Shown: positions 42,886-56,012 of the stretch, piece by piece
Layout: each line of letters starts with the position of its first letter
Position numbering within the stretch: position 1 is the stretch's first letter
Program-made: the position numbers and the translations under genes
NCBI GenBank assembly: GCA_036583965.1
Contig: JAZBQD010000018.1
Coordinates: 68,115,785 to 68,179,784 of the forward strand
Length of the DNA stretch: 64,000 nucleotides
From: Prunella strophiata
Taxonomy: Eukaryota > Chordata > Aves > Passeriformes > Prunellidae
Reading direction: 5' to 3'
The notes under the pieces: generated by a model
Seen by the model: only the letters and a program-made list of their open reading frames with translations
The model's database searches: none
Told to the model about the DNA's origin: nothing

Positions 42886-45800
42886 TCCCTGAAACCATCC
42901 TCTCATGATTGAATTTTGTGATTCTTTGAAAATGGATGAAGCTGTGGCCTGGAGTATCAATTACTCCTTAACTCAGGTCAAACTTTACCCCTTTTTTTTC
43001 TGTACAGGTTCCCTATTGCTCTTTCTGAATCCCTTCTTTCTGTTTTTTGGGAAACTGTAAAATTTATGTGGAGAAGGAAGGAAAATCTCTTTCTTACTGC
43101 AAGGGCCAGGTCAGCATCTTTTTTTAAAATCCCTGTGAGAGCAATTTGTCAGAAAACCTTGTGGGAAGCACAGAGTTTGAGCCTAGAGGAGCCAAGCTGA
43201 GCTTGAACACTCCCTTGATTGGAGCTCGTATCACCAGAAGGAAGAGAAATCTTTTTATCAGTGACTTTACAATTTCCCAAAGGATTTGGCTTCTTCTCTA
43301 AGTTTCATTCTCCAAAGAGGCTCTGAGAAAAGCAGATCCACTGGGAAGCTGGTAGCTCCAGACAAGTAGGTGCATGCACTGGTGTGCATTCTCACCTGTA
43401 GGTACACACAGAGCTTTCCCAAATTGCCCAGAACCTGAGAAAATGGAGATAAAATCAAAAAGGCAATTGCAGTTAATTACACTTCCAAGGCAACTGGAGA
43501 TTGGTTGGAATCCTGTGGGATTTCTGAGGCCTCCCAGTGCAATTTCAGGTGTAGTGTGGGCAGGAAGGTTTGGTGTCTGTGGTTGGAGATGTCTCAGTTT
43601 AGATTGTCACCTCTGGCTGTTGGGCTGTGCATGGCACAGATGTCACCACCAAAACACAGCTATTGTCTCATGGCAAATTCTTCACAGAAATTTTGGGTTT
43701 CGATGAAAAAAAAAATATATTTAAAAAAGCATTTTGTGCATAACTGAACTTTGTTGGTTTTTTCCCACCTACATACTTTCCCATTTCTTCCCATCCTCAC
43801 CAAAACCTGGCCTGAATTTTTTGGGCGAATGGGAAAAAGCCACATTCCAAGAAATCTTGGATATCTCTTTGTTTTGTAGAGGAATTGGGATGTGACCAGA
43901 GAAGTGCCAGATGTGGGATGTTCAGGGGGTTGCAGGTGAGCTGGTGTGGAGTAACAGGTGTAGAAATCCATCATGTCAGTTAAATGTTTTATTTTCTATG
44001 ATGTGAGCTTGGAAAGTTAAAGGAAGAACCTTTAACTTAAGAACTAAAGAACTTTTAACTGCAGAAGAACCAAAGTCTTGAGGGATTCAGCAATGGAGTC
44101 ACAAAGCACATAAAGCTGTATGGGACAGTATTTCCTGCTGTGCCCTTCTGTTCCTGTGGAAATTTAGGTCAAAAAATGCCCTGCTAACTTCAGACTTCAG
44201 AATTTTGTTTGACCCAACCTTTGGGTCTCCAAACACATTGCAACCATGTCCCATCCAACTCATTATTACCTGAAATTGCAGTTTTTGGGAGGTCCCTGTG
44301 AGTATTTGTTCAGGCCTAGACTTCACCAGAAACACACCATGTTTTTAAAAAGATAACACAGACTTGTTTTCACTCCCTTAAGATGGCAAATCTTTCTTCA
44401 AAGAATCATGAATTAAACAAGACAGTGCCTCACAGCGGGTATTAAGGAAAAAAATAATAATTTTTAAAAAGGCCTTTGGAATGGTCTTTCCCTCTGGCAT
44501 CTTCACTCAGGTTCTGCAATCAGTAATTCAAAGGAGGTTTTGTGGGGAGGCGAGATGCAGGAGTTGATATGACTTCCCCAAGGGTGAGAACTTTGAGAGC
44601 TGGGACCTGAGCATTAATCTCTCTAATTCCAGCTCAGCCCTTCACTGTGAGATCATTACTTTGTGTGATTAATCCAGTGCAATGCCTCCAAAGCCTCTAA
44701 AACCATAATGCTGCACAGTGTACTGAGGAATGTTGCTGCCAGTTGGAGTATTTGGGAGTCTCTTGCCATCCCTGACACCTTTTTGCTTCAACTTTGAATG
44801 CAAGAGCATTCCCTGGCCTTGGTTGGTCTTTCTCTGTTCAAATCAGGGCTGATGTAGTCTTCTTGGAGAATTCTGTTTTCAATAAGGGACAAAGAATTCT
44901 CAATGCAAAAATCAGCTGAAATGCATTTGATAAGTACAAGGTTCAACAGCAGCCATGACAGCATCATTCAGAGTTTTCCTGCAGTGATGAGTAACGTGTT
45001 GTGTTCTTAAAACTCATTTCCTGAAGACAGGAGAGCAGTGACAGGACACAGTCTGTGTTTATAGGCTCCTCCATCCCAAATAACCTTCAGAACCTCTGAG
45101 CACCTCCAGCCACATTTGAGAAACTTCAAAATCCTCAAATCTTGCAAATTCACTGAAAACTGAGTAGCAGTGGGGGGGGCTGAGTGGAGAGACCTTGAGA
45201 CTTCCCAGACTTGATGCAAATCCTGCAGTCTACATTTATTTCTTAGGTAATCCCTGTCTGATTTTTAGGATGTTGCCAACTCCTCTGAGCTGAGGTCATG
45301 GTATTACCAAAGCCTGGAGTGTGATGCTGGGCAGTCACTTCCCCCTTCCTCTGCCTTAACCCCAATTTTATGGAGGATGACTTCATCCCCCCTTCTCTCA
45401 GAGGCACGTGCTGCCTCTTTCACATTAGCAGATTTACCAGCAGCACCTCACACATCTCAAACTCTTTGTGAATCCCAGAGCCCTGGGAGTATCTGATGCA
45501 TCACGTTGCAAAGTGTGAAATTGAAGATTCAGCCCCACTTTGATGCTTTTGGCTCTGTGAGCAGCAGAACTAATGTGGCTCAGCATACTAATGAGGGAGG
45601 TGTTTGTTGTTCAGGGCCTGGCTGGTGCTGAGCTTCACCCTTGAAAAATTCCTGGGAGGAATTTTTTTTCCTGGGAGTTTGGTCTTCCTCTCAGGATGGG
45701 CCTCGTGGAGTCCTTGGCAAACAACTGGCATGGCAGTGGCAGGGGAAAAAGCCCAACTTTCAAGGAAATAGCTCCAAAATTATTATAGTTTATAAAATTA

Positions 45801-46577
45801 TTAAAATTAAATTTTAATTAAAATTATTATATCTTTTAATTAGAATATTTAATTAGAATATTTGTATTACAAAATATATTATTAAAATTATTCATTTATA
45901 AAAGACCTTATGGAAGGTAGGAGGAGGGATTGAAGTGGAAATTGTTGCTTTTTCATGGAGAGAAAGTGAGGTTGAAACTAAGGAGAGGCCTAAGCCCACA
46001 GGTAACCACAAGGACAAAATTAAGATGCCAACAGCTTTTGGCATCACTGAGGACATCAAAAATGTTGTTTTCATTTTGGAGAAGCCCTTCTCCAGCACTC
46101 TCTATTTGGGGTCACTGACATCTGTTCATTTTAATTGGAAAGGAACCAAAATGAGTGAAAGTGTTGCTTTTAACCTTGTCTGGGCTTGGCAGAAAAGCAC
46201 TTAGCACTGAAAACTGGTGGTGGTGGTACCTGGAAATACTGACTGGAGAAGGCTTCATTGAGATAAAACCTCTTTATGAAGACAGGACTTCAAAATTCTG
46301 TGTGTTTGTCAAGTGCCACATCCTTTGGGCTTTCCTTTACACTCCTCAAATTTGTCATCCTGGCAGTTCAAATTCTCTAGAAAGGGGTGGGGGATTATTT
46401 GGGAGAATTTTGCTTGCAAGGATGGCTTCCAGCAGGAGGGGAGAATGCCATGGACTGAGGGCTTGGGCACGAGGGTGTGGTGGTTTCTGGGAGTTTTTGA
46501 GATTTCCCTGGAGGCTGGCCAGGTTGGAGACCCAAACCTCTGAATTATGTGTAGTGTAACAGCTGAGTTAATGAAAA
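42886..46577. other. Presumed intron, longest repeat-poor block
   Basis: 3.7 kb without CR1, AT-rich, with the palindromic AT tract at 45775-45910. Right after that tract a plus frame (46025 to 46204 from its ATG, open from about 45935) reads MPTAFGITEDIKNVVFILEK. I recognise no family and find no splice or transcript support. Confidence 0.4.
45775..45910. repeat. AT-rich palindromic tract
   Basis: 136 bp with only a handful of G/C bases. It contains the perfect palindrome AATTTTAATTAAAATT and a 13-bp direct repeat TAATTAGAATATT, and could form hairpins. Confidence 0.85.
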
Positions 46578-46770
46578 AATCACAGCATCATTTGGGTTGG
46601 AAAAGATCTCCCAAGATTCCTGAGTCCAAGCTGTGACCCATTCCCACCTTGTCACCCAGACCTGAGCACTGAGTGCCATGTCCAGTCATTCCTTGAACAC
46701 CTCCAGGATGGGGACTCTACCACCTTACAATGTTAACAGCCATTTCCATGAAGAAATCCCTTAAAATTAG
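46578..46770 (-). repeat. CR1 LINE 3' fragment
   Basis: Antisense CR1 of the 'gcactgagtgccatgtccag' subfamily: 'catttgggttggaaaagatc' to 'tttccatgaagaaatccctt'. Confidence 0.9.
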
Positions 46771-47696
46771 GTGGTCTTCTGAATATTTGCCCTCTTGACT
46801 CAGATGGAGAGCCTCCAAAAGCCAAAATTATTTTGGTTTAGGTTCATTTAGCAATGAAATGTGCATCAAAAATCACAAACACACCAATCCTGCTTGATTT
46901 GCTTGTCTTCTCCACATCCAGCTTTTATATCCCTGGGATGATCTTGATTTATTTCCACCAAGAAAAATTAAATTCCTTCTGAACCACAAAGACCAGAACT
47001 CAGAGCAGTGCCATGACACGGTGTTGCTTGGGGAACCCAAAGAGTTTTAGGAGCCTGATTGGAAATTCCAACAGCAAACCAGGACTGTTGGCAACCAACT
47101 TCCAACTCCAAATCCTCCAGGAGCACAATGCTCTACAATTTTAGCTGCTTTCCTGGGTCAGGAAACAAGCACAGCCACTGCTGTATTCCTGTGTGTGATA
47201 TTTCTGACACACAATGTTATCTTGGGGATTGTTACGTCGGCTTTTCTGTGGCGTGGGGAGGGTGGGGCAGAGGTTAATTGGTCATGTTAATGGTTTTCAT
47301 GTTCCTAATTTAGGCTCTCGGTGCTGTCCTTGGGTTCAGAGTGAGTTACAGGAATTATTCATTCTATTGTGGTGCTGTCACATCTGTGGTGTCTGGAGAT
47401 GGCTGCAGCTACAGCTCAGATCACTGAAAAAAGCTCATTCTGTCAAGTTTTGGGGTTTTCTCCTGCTTATACCATGTTGGAAAGTCCTGAGAGTTCTAAT
47501 GGATGGACTTGGTCTGAAAGCAGACCTGGACTTCAGCTGAGGGACAGGAACTACTCACTATGGATTTGTTCAAACCCATCTCTGGCAAAATGTCTTTAAT
47601 TCTCCCAAAATGTGTCTCTTTGGACATGTGTTCTGGAAATGCAGTGGAAACTAGTGCAGAGTTCATGGCTTTGTGGTTACAGGGCTTTTTTCCTTC
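46771..47696. other. Presumed intron, no exon recognised
   Basis: Nothing recognised. Confidence 0.5.
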
Positions 47697-47965
47697 ATAG
47701 AATTACAGAATTATAGAATTGTTTGGGTTGGAAAATGCCTCTAAGATCATTGAATCCCTTAACCCAGCACTGCCAAGGCCACCACTAACCCATGTCCCCA
47801 AGTGCCACATCCACTTGGCTTTTATATCCCTCCAAGAGTGGTGAATCCATCACTGCCCTGGGAAGCTGTACCAGGGCTGGACAACCCTTCCCATGGAGAA
47901 ATTTTCCCTCACATCCAATTTAAACCTCCCCTGGTGCAACTTGAGGTCATTTCCTCTTGTCCTCA
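47697..47965 (-). repeat. CR1 LINE 3' fragment (older subfamily)
   Basis: Antisense CR1 with three end octamers (AGAATTACAGAATTATAG), then 'cagcactgccaaggccacca' and 'ctcccctggtgcaacttgag'. Confidence 0.95.
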
Positions 47966-48274
47966 AAATATAAAAAAGCTCCAGAAATTAAAACCCCAAA
48001 CCACTGCAACACCCAAACCCTCAACTTGTTTTGTTTAGTGACCATTCCCAAAATAGTTCTGTTCACCAAAGCTATGGAAATAGGCACCTAATGCATTGCT
48101 TGAGGGGTACAGCTTAATGAAAAATGAAAAAAAAATTGGCTTTTTAAATTTTTTTTTATTCTTCAGTGTCTGGTGAGAGCAGAAGAATCAGCGAAGAAGT
48201 TAAAATTTTGGAGTCTTCAGCTTCCTAATGGCTCAAAATGCATCTTTTTGCATGAATTTAAAGTTAACAAGTGT
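47966..48274. other. Presumed intron, no exon recognised
   Basis: AT-rich. Nothing recognised. Confidence 0.5.
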
Positions 48275-48398
48275 TCCAGGCCAGGTTGGACAGGGCTTGG
48301 AGCAACCTGGGACAGTGGAAGTGTCCCTGCCCATGGCAGGGGGTGGGACCAGGTGATCTTTAAGGTCCCTTCCAACCCAAAGCACTCTATGATTCACA
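48275..48398 (+). repeat. CR1 LINE 3' end
   Basis: Sense CR1: 'aggccaggttggacagggct' to GCACTCTATGATTCA. Confidence 0.95.
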
Positions 48399-49004
48399 AA
48401 AAATATTAAGTGCTTGTCTCTTCTTCTAGAAGCTGAAATGTCACAGCCACCATGGGTTGGTTACAGAAGAAAAACACAAAACTGAAATTCTTCTGGGGAT
48501 CAAACTTCCTTTTTATTTATGATGTGCTCCTCTCACACATAAAAAGCTTATTTGCTAAAGACCATTTGCTTTTCTCCAGCCAGACCGACAAGGCTGAGCT
48601 CAGGAAGCACCAGAGGGATGGCTTCATTTTATAAAAATCAAAATAAAAAACACTTCAGAGAGAGCTCTTCATGTTGTACTTCCTCTATTCAGGACTCCAA
48701 GTCTTTCACAAAACTGAGCAGAATCCCATGGGGCCACAGCCATCCCGGGGTGGTGGATTGAATGACTTAAGTATCTTTTTCTGGTCTGATTTGTGACTGT
48801 AGCTTTAATTTATTGCCTCCTCTGTGAACCACAGATATGTTTGTTATTTGCAATTACATGGTAAAAGAAAAAAAAAAAAGAGCTTTATTTGGATTTTTAA
48901 GTCATTCTTGTTCTTTGCAGTGGCATTTGTTGCAGTGAAATCCTTTTATGAGGCTTGTGGGGAGAGCTGGGTTGAAATATTTCTCAAAGGGCCACGTGAC
49001 AGGC
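48399..49004. other. Presumed intron, no exon recognised
   Basis: Short A tract near 48868-48880. Nothing else recognised. Confidence 0.5.
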
Positions 49005-49158
49005 TCAAGGAAGGGATAGGTTGGATATTAGGAAAATTCCTTCATGGAAAGGGTGGTCCAGCCCTGGGCATCTAAAAGCCCTGTGAATGGCTGCTGGGGG
49101 AACAGTGAGTTCAATGACCTCAGAGGGTTTTTCCAACCTTAATGGTTCTCTGATTTTA
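49005..49158 (+). repeat. CR1 LINE 3' fragment (older subfamily)
   Basis: Sense CR1: 'ttcatggaaagggtggtcca' to 'tttttccaaccttaatggtt', ending CTCTGATTTT. Confidence 0.88.
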
Positions 49159-49626
49159 AGCATGAAAATGAAGTTTTTATCCCTTCGTGGGGCCAGAGTA
49201 GTGCAGCATTCACCCAAGTTAATTTTATACATGAAATATTTAGAATATTCTTCTTTTTTTTTTGCTGTAGAAACCATCCTACCTGAAATTTAAATACCCA
49301 CAGGAGCTGAACTTCAGTTTCTCTTTCAAAATATTGTCCCCATGACAGGCACCTCATGGTCTGATGCTTATGGTCACCATATTCACACACCTTGAGTCAG
49401 CAACCTCCTCCTTGTCACTTAACACAACTTTAAAATGTTCATGCTGAAATTTCCCATGTGTGTAATAGCTTCTCTGTTTTGCTTGACTGAATCTGAAAAT
49501 TTTGCATTTTTAGAGCATGGAGAAACTTGTGATCCAGATCCAGGGATTAGTGATAAAATATTTTGGGGAAAAAATTAGCTTTTATATTGGTTTCAAATCC
49601 ATCAATCCCTTAAAAAAGCAGAAGGA
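49159..49626. other. Presumed intron, no exon recognised
   Basis: Nothing recognised. Confidence 0.5.
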
Positions 49627-49790
49627 GAGGATGCCCAGAGAAGCTGTGGTTGCCCCTGGAAGTGTCCAAGGCCAGGCTGGACAGGGCTTGGAGCACCCTG
49701 GGATAGTGGAAGGTGTCCCTACCCATGGCAGGGGGTGGAACTGGCTGAGCTTTAAGGTCCTTCCCACCCAAAAAATTCTGGGATTCTTGT
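49627..49790 (+). repeat. CR1 LINE 3' end
   Basis: Sense CR1: 'gaggatgcccagagaagctg' through 'catggcagggggtggaactg' to ATTCTGGGATTCTT. Confidence 0.95.
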
Positions 49791-50540
49791 AGGATTCTGT
49801 TCCAAAGGACACAGTTACCAACCATGCTGTTCAGCTGTGCTGGTTTTGGGAGGCTCTGCTGTCTGGATTCCAGTCTGTTGTGAAAAGACATCTCATCCAC
49901 AATGTGGTGGAGTTGTAGACCCAGTGCATGGAGCAACCAGGCGCGAAAAAAAATGAGATTGCTCATAAATATTTGACTATATTTTTAAAAATGTTGCCCA
50001 CTAATTGCTTTCCTATCATTACCTTCTGCCTGCATGAAAATAACATATGTCCAGCATGAACCCCAGTGGCAATGGGGAAGGATTGAGTGGGAGAAAATGA
50101 GGTTATCTCTTGATCAGTATTTTATCAGCTCAATAATAATATTTTGATTGGGAGAAGTAGTGCACTGTCCCTCAAAGAGGCACAGGCTTCTTGTGATTTC
50201 TGTGCCACCAGAGTTGTTTGAGGAGGCTTGAATCCCACACAGCTTAAAAACATCAAACCACTAAGACCAAAGGATCATCTTGTAACAACTCTGTGCTCTG
50301 CTTTAAATCCTTTCCATCTCTCCAGCCTGAGTTCCTGGAAGGAAACTGGAGCTCTTCCCTGGGTGGTGTTGCTGCCTCTGACCTGCTCTGGACACCTTTC
50401 ATGTAGGAAAGGAGAACTTGTGAGCAGGGGGCACATCAAAGGGCCTTGAGTTGAGGGATTATCAACACCCAAGGTCAGGGTGGTCTCACGGCTGCTCCTC
50501 TTTCCATTTGTCCTGGGCATGGACCTGAGGTGGCTCCAGC
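49791..50540. other. Presumed intron, no exon recognised
   Basis: Nothing recognised. Confidence 0.5.
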
Positions 50541-51035
50541 TACAGAATCACAGAATGGCTTGGATGGGAAAGAACCTTAAAGACCATCCAGTTCCATCCC
50601 CTGTCAAGGTCAGGGAACACCTTCCACTGTCCCAGGTTACTCCAACCCCATCCAGCCTGGCCTTGGACACTGCCAGGGATCCAGGGGCAGCCACAGCTGC
50701 TCTGGGCATCCCTGTGCCAGGGCTCAGCACCCTCACAGGGAACAATTCCTGCCCAATCTCCCTATCCATGCCTGCCCTCTGGCAGTGGGAGCCATTCCCT
50801 GTGTCCTGTCCCTCCATCCCTTGTCCCCAGTCCCTCTCCAGCTCTCCTGGAGCCCCTTCAGGCCCTGCCAGGGGCTCTGAGCTCTCCCTGGAGCCTTCTC
50901 CAGGTGAGCACCCCCAGCTCTCCCAGCCTGGCTCCAGAGCAGAGGGGCTCCAGCCCTGGGAGCATCTCCATGGCCTCCTCTGGACTTGCTTTAACAGATC
51001 TATGTCTTTCTTCTGCTGGGGAGCCCAGAAAATGC
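50541..51035 (-). repeat. CR1 LINE with ORF2 C-terminal remnant
   Basis: Antisense CR1 with 3' octamer CAGAATCACAGAATGG. On the minus strand the far end reads IFWAPQQKKDIDLLKQVQRR, the conserved last residues of CR1 ORF2. The 3' UTR is well kept. Confidence 0.95.
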
Positions 51036-53477
51036 CACTGATCAATGCCTTGGGACAACCCTGCAGTTCTTGGCATTGGGATCTGGCTGGAATTCCTGAG
51101 CTCAGCCCAGGCTCCCTTTGCTCCCGCTGCTGGGAATTGAGGAATAACCCAGCTGCATCCCAGGAGTTCTGCAGGTGCAGAAGGTGGTCAGTGAGAGCTG
51201 CAGGGTGCAGGTCCTTTGTGTCTCCCTGCCCTTCCCTGAGCCCACTCCCCACACTCCCTGCCTGCTGCAGATCACTCCCTTCTGGTGTTGAGAGCCTCTC
51301 TCTCCATCCCATGGCTTAGGAGGCAGCAGTTCCTGATGGATACAGCTCAGCAGATCATGGCACTGTGCCACCAGCCTCACCAGTGACCTCAGCAAAGCCC
51401 CTCTCCCTGCTCCTGCTGCTTGAAATCCAATAAAAGGCAGAATCTCATAAAAAGGAAGGTCTGGAGGTGAGGCTTGCACGTGGCTCTCTTTGTTGTAGGT
51501 GTCTGTACTCCCAACAGTCCTTCTCATCCTCAGAAATCTAAAGGCTCTGTGACATTCAGCAAAGGACTGCAGTGCGCAGGGCTTGTGGCAGTGTGCAGTT
51601 AAATCACCAGGCTACATCCAAAGAAAAAGAGAAACCCTTTGCTCATAAAAAGGGCAGAAAAGGGATCAAGTTTTTTGCATAAATCAAGAGATCTTTGCAG
51701 CAGCACGGTGCCATTGCTGGGAAAATTCATGGGGACCTCAAAGATAAGGGGAGCAGGAGTGCTGAGCCACCATAGGGTTGTATTTTAAAAACCCCATAGT
51801 CCATCTCTTTTTTTGGATGTTAGAGAAAATTGTGTGGGCAGAAGTAGTGGTAGAGTCTCTGCACTTGTATCAGGGAAGCTGCTGATGGGTTTCACCAAAT
51901 ATTTTCGTGGTGAATTGAGATTGTGGAGGAGATAAAAGATAGAGCTCTCCAAAACACCTGGAGGTTCCTTGTGAAGGGTGGCAGACTGGATTTCTGGCCT
52001 TTGAGGGTGCAGCCATGGGGGAGTTACCAGAAAGACAAAGAAATAAATCCAGGATTACTGCTGGGATGTTTGCTGATCCTAAATATACCCATGAGACGTG
52101 CAACAGAAAAACCACGAGTGCCAGTGCTGGGTACAGTACAAATATCCACAAATTTTAACAAAAATCCTCAAACCCTCAGTGCTTAAAATGAATTCTGCAG
52201 GGAGGAAGAGGTAGAGATGCCAAAACTGGGAGGAGCTTTGGTTGAAAAGCTGTTTCCTGAGTGGGAGGCTGGAAGGATGGATCCTGTAGGTTGGAGTAAC
52301 ACGGGAACGCTGCCTTTCCTATTGCCCCCCACACTCCCTTTTTTGCTGGTCCATATTTATTATTTCACATGAGTTATAATTCCTGGTCAGCACATGGGGG
52401 TGTGGGAGGGGGAAGGAAATGACATTTGCTTTCTTTGCAGGGCTTTGGGAAGAGCTGCAGAGTAAAAGTTTGGCTCTAAGAGCTCGGTAGAAATGCCACA
52501 CTGCTTCTGAGCAAATTCCTGCAGGTGAAGTAACCTGAAACCTGGCATTTGGGGTGTGGCAGAGGAAGATTGCAACCTGTCCAGTTTTGTAACACACCGT
52601 GGAAAAGGGCCTGACTGGGTTTTTTTAACACTTTTTTTGGCTTTTAGGCTTGTAATGGCTCGATGGTTTTGGGGCGCTCCCCAGCCAGGCTGGGCTTTGT
52701 TTGCCTCCAGAGCCCTGTTTCCCTTCACACAGCCACAATCAGGCAGGAAATGGGTTTCTTGTCCAGCCAGCCTGGTTTTCTAGACAGTGAAAGCTGCCTG
52801 AGTCCTGCTGGGAAGTTCTTCAGCTCTGCTCACCTCCATCCTCCTCCAGAGCAGCATCCAGCCCATCTCACCTGGCTGTGCAAAATGCTCCTTGGAGATT
52901 TTCTACCTTTTACCTCAAAAAAAACCCAACCAAAACACCCAAGCAGCTTTGCCTGTTCCTTTTTATGTCATTGTACAAAATGCAGCTGTCACACCCACCA
53001 GCTTCCTTTTAGGTTTTACCCAGCTCTGGGCTCAGGGTGCCTTGAATAAAGGGATTTATGCCTGGACATGGCAGTGGCAGGCTTTTCTCCTGGCATGACC
53101 AGACTCTCAATGTGACATTCAGAGCTGTAAAACACTCCCTGACAATAGCTTGTGTTGTTCAAAGAGCAGCATAAATAATCGAGGGGGGGGTTTTCTCTTG
53201 ATTTTTTAGGTTTTTGGGTTGTTTTTGTTTTTTTGTGAGAAGAATAACATCTCTCCAGGCTGGCTGGGGAGGCAAAGGGCAGGCACTGTTGGAATGTGGA
53301 TGGGAAACTCAGGAAGGGGTGACATGGAAAAGGGGGTCTTGAGGCTGTTTTCTACAAGGTTTTTAACATCCTGGTGTTGGGCTGTCTCTCAAACAAGGTT
53401 TTGGGGCCTCTGTTCCTTTTTACACACATTTTTATACAGAATAAGATAATTCCAGGTTTCTGTGTGTTTGCAGGGGA
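51036..53477. other. Presumed intron, no exon recognised
   Basis: 2.4 kb free of CR1. Nothing recognised. Confidence 0.45.
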
Positions 53478-53797
53478 CCTTGTGGCTCTGCCCAACTCCC
53501 TGACAGGAGGGGACAGCCAGGGGGGTCAGGCTCTGCTGCCAGGGACAGGAGGAGAGAGAACAGCCTCAGGCTGGGCCAGGGGAAGCTTAAATTGGATATT
53601 TCTTCATGGAAAGGGTTCTCCAGCCCTGGCACAGCTGCCCAGGGCAGTGGTGGAGTCCCCATCCCTGGAGGGATTTAAAAGCCATGTGGATGTGGCACTT
53701 GGGGACAAGGGTCAGTGGTGGCCTTGGCAGTGCTGGGGGAATGGTTGGGTTCAGTGGTCTTGGAGGGCTTTTCCAACCTTTCTGATTCTGTGATTGT
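53478..53797 (+). repeat. CR1 LINE fragment (older subfamily)
   Basis: Sense CR1: 'gtggctctgcccaactccct' through 'ttcttcatggaaagggttct' and 'tggtggagtccccatccctg' to TGATTCTGTGATTGTG. It is the reverse-orientation match of the copy at 21684. Confidence 0.95.
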
Positions 53798-54819
53798 GCC
53801 CAGGGCTTTATCCATGTTGAAAACCTGCAGGGATGGAAATTGCCCAAGCTCTGTGCACCCAGCTTGACTGACCTCATGGGGAAAAGCTTCTCCCTGCACC
53901 TTGAACATCCCAATTCATCTTCTGCCCATCACCTCCTGTCCTCCTCCCCTGTGAGAGCCAGGCTCTCCTCTTCTCCCTGATGTCCTTGGAGATGCTGGAA
54001 AGCTGCTCAAAGTCCCCTTCCTCACCTGGTGCTGGTAGCTAAATATGCCCAAAGAGAAAAAGAGACAAATATTTGTGTTTGTGCACCTACCACATACCTC
54101 AAATTGAAATTAGAAAAGGAAATTTTTTGAAGAAGTTACTTAGAAGGTGTATTAGCAATTTAGTCACATTTCTTCCTGGTTCATTAGCCCACGTATCTGG
54201 TGACTTGCCTCTTCTGAAACTTTCATAGAAAAATTTATTTTTTTTATTTTGCTTCAGTCTTTACATTCCCTGCTGTCAGTAGCTAAGAGGTGACATGATC
54301 CCAGCATTATTTTGTCAATTAAGCATCTTTTTGGTGCTGTGACCTGAATACAGGGCAGAGCAACTGCTGATTAAATCCTCTTCAATACGATTTTTATCTT
54401 CTTTCTTGTAATTCTTTTTTTTTTAAACTCAAGAATTTCACCACCAAACCAGCTTCTTTTTTGTTGATTTCTCCAACACTGTGAAAATAAAACACTGAAT
54501 AAATGCATTTTGTACTACAAACATGCAGAGGGAAAAAAGCTTACACAACCCGATCCCAACCTCATCTCTTAAAATTTTATATTTGTTAAAAAAGCTTACT
54601 TAATATGCTTATTTTATTTTAAAAAATGTTCTTAAAATGAGCTTAAACTAGTGGAAAAAAATCCCCCATGCAGTAGTTGTGGCCATGCCCAGAGTCTGCC
54701 CAGCACGTGCCGTGGATATGAATGAGCGCCGGCAGTTTTGTCTCGGGGCTGGATTAGGCACAGTTGCTACTGGAAACTGCACAGCCCAGCTCAGGGAGGC
54801 TGTTCCTCTCCAAAACAGA
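53798..54819. other. Presumed intron, AT-rich
   Basis: Strongly AT-rich from 54090 to 54660. No exon recognised. Confidence 0.5.
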
Positions 54820-54898
54820 GTCCCTGCCCATGGCAGGGGGTTGGAGTTGGAGGATCTTTGAGGTCCCTTCTGACCCAAACTGTTCTGTGGTGCTGTGA
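54820..54898 (+). repeat. CR1 LINE 3' end (short)
   Basis: Sense CR1: 'agtccctgcccatggcaggg' to TGTTCTGTGGTGCTGTGA. Confidence 0.92.
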
Positions 54899-55474
54899 AA
54901 GCAGCACCGAGGTTGGGGAACTCACTGGGGTGATGGGGACGTGCCCCATCCAGCATCACTAATGTCACTTACTGCATTTTGACCTCCAGCAGCATCCAGG
55001 AGAGGCTTTTCCTTCTGGGATTTGCTTTGAGCTGCAATGTTCTTACCTTCATTTTTTTAAAAAAAGAAGAAGAAAATAATTTTTCAGGATTCAAACCCCA
55101 CAAAATCTGGGTTTTAGCACGGTTTGTGTTTCAGCCCTGCCGCTTGCATGAGCAGTTGTCAGTCCCAGAGCAGGGATGGTGGCTTGGTTTTGAGATGTAA
55201 AACAAAAGCTTTTGTGCAGCAGGGCTGGTGTGTGCTGCTTTCTGCTGTCAGAAGGGAAGCTGAGCCCTGTGCTCAGCCCTTTCCTCCCCTGGCCTTCCTG
55301 CAAGCCTATTGAGGTGGTCCCTGTCAATCAGCAGTGCTTTCAGAAGCAGTGTGTGGGACAAAGCTCCAAAATGTGTCTGTGTCAGCTCAGGGGTGCTGCC
55401 TGCACTGCTGGGTTTGGGCTGTGCAGAGCTGCCCACGTGCAGTCAGTTTTGCACAGTCATTTTTGCCTGTTTGG
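54899..55474. other. Presumed intron, no exon recognised
   Basis: Nothing recognised. Confidence 0.5.
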
Positions 55475-55540
55475 AGGAGTTGGACTCAATAATCCTCCTG
55501 GGTCCCTTCCAGCTCAGGACATTCTGTGGTTCTAATCTAA
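55475..55540 (+). repeat. CR1 LINE 3' end (short)
   Basis: 'agttggactcaataatcctc' to CATTCTGTGGTTCTAAT, same subfamily as the copy at 40540. Confidence 0.85.
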
Positions 55541-55744
55541 GATCTCTGGTCTGTAGCAGAGCTCAGTAATTTTCTTATCCTGGATCCCATTCATTCTTTC
55601 TAGACTCAGTTTAATAAAGCCAGCTTTGAGCTGCAGAAGGGACAGGGCAGTGTGTCATCCCCTCCAGAATCACTGGACTGCACAGGGGATGTGGCATTTT
55701 AGTATTAAAGGGACTTAAAGAGGGAGAGGGATTTTCTATACAGG

Positions 55745-56012
55745 CAGATAGTGATAGGACAAAGGAGGGGATGGTTTTAAAATAGGAGAGATTTAGATTC
55801 AATTTTAAATGGAAATTCTCTACTGTGAGGCCCTGGCACAGGCTGCCCAGAGAAGCTGTGGCTGCCCCATCCCTGGGAGTGTCCAAGGCCAGGTTGGATG
55901 AGGCTTGGAGCAACCTGAGCTGGTGGAAGGTGTCCCTGCCCATGACAGGGGATTGGAATGAGATGCTCTTTCAGGTGCCCTCCATCCCAAACCACTTCCA
56001 TGATTCTCTAAT
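55745..56012 (+). repeat. CR1 LINE 3' fragment
   Basis: Sense CR1: a diverged 'aggacaaaggaggggatggt' block, then 'aggccctggcacaggctgcc' and 'aggccaggttggatgaggct' to TTCCATGATTCT. Confidence 0.93.
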
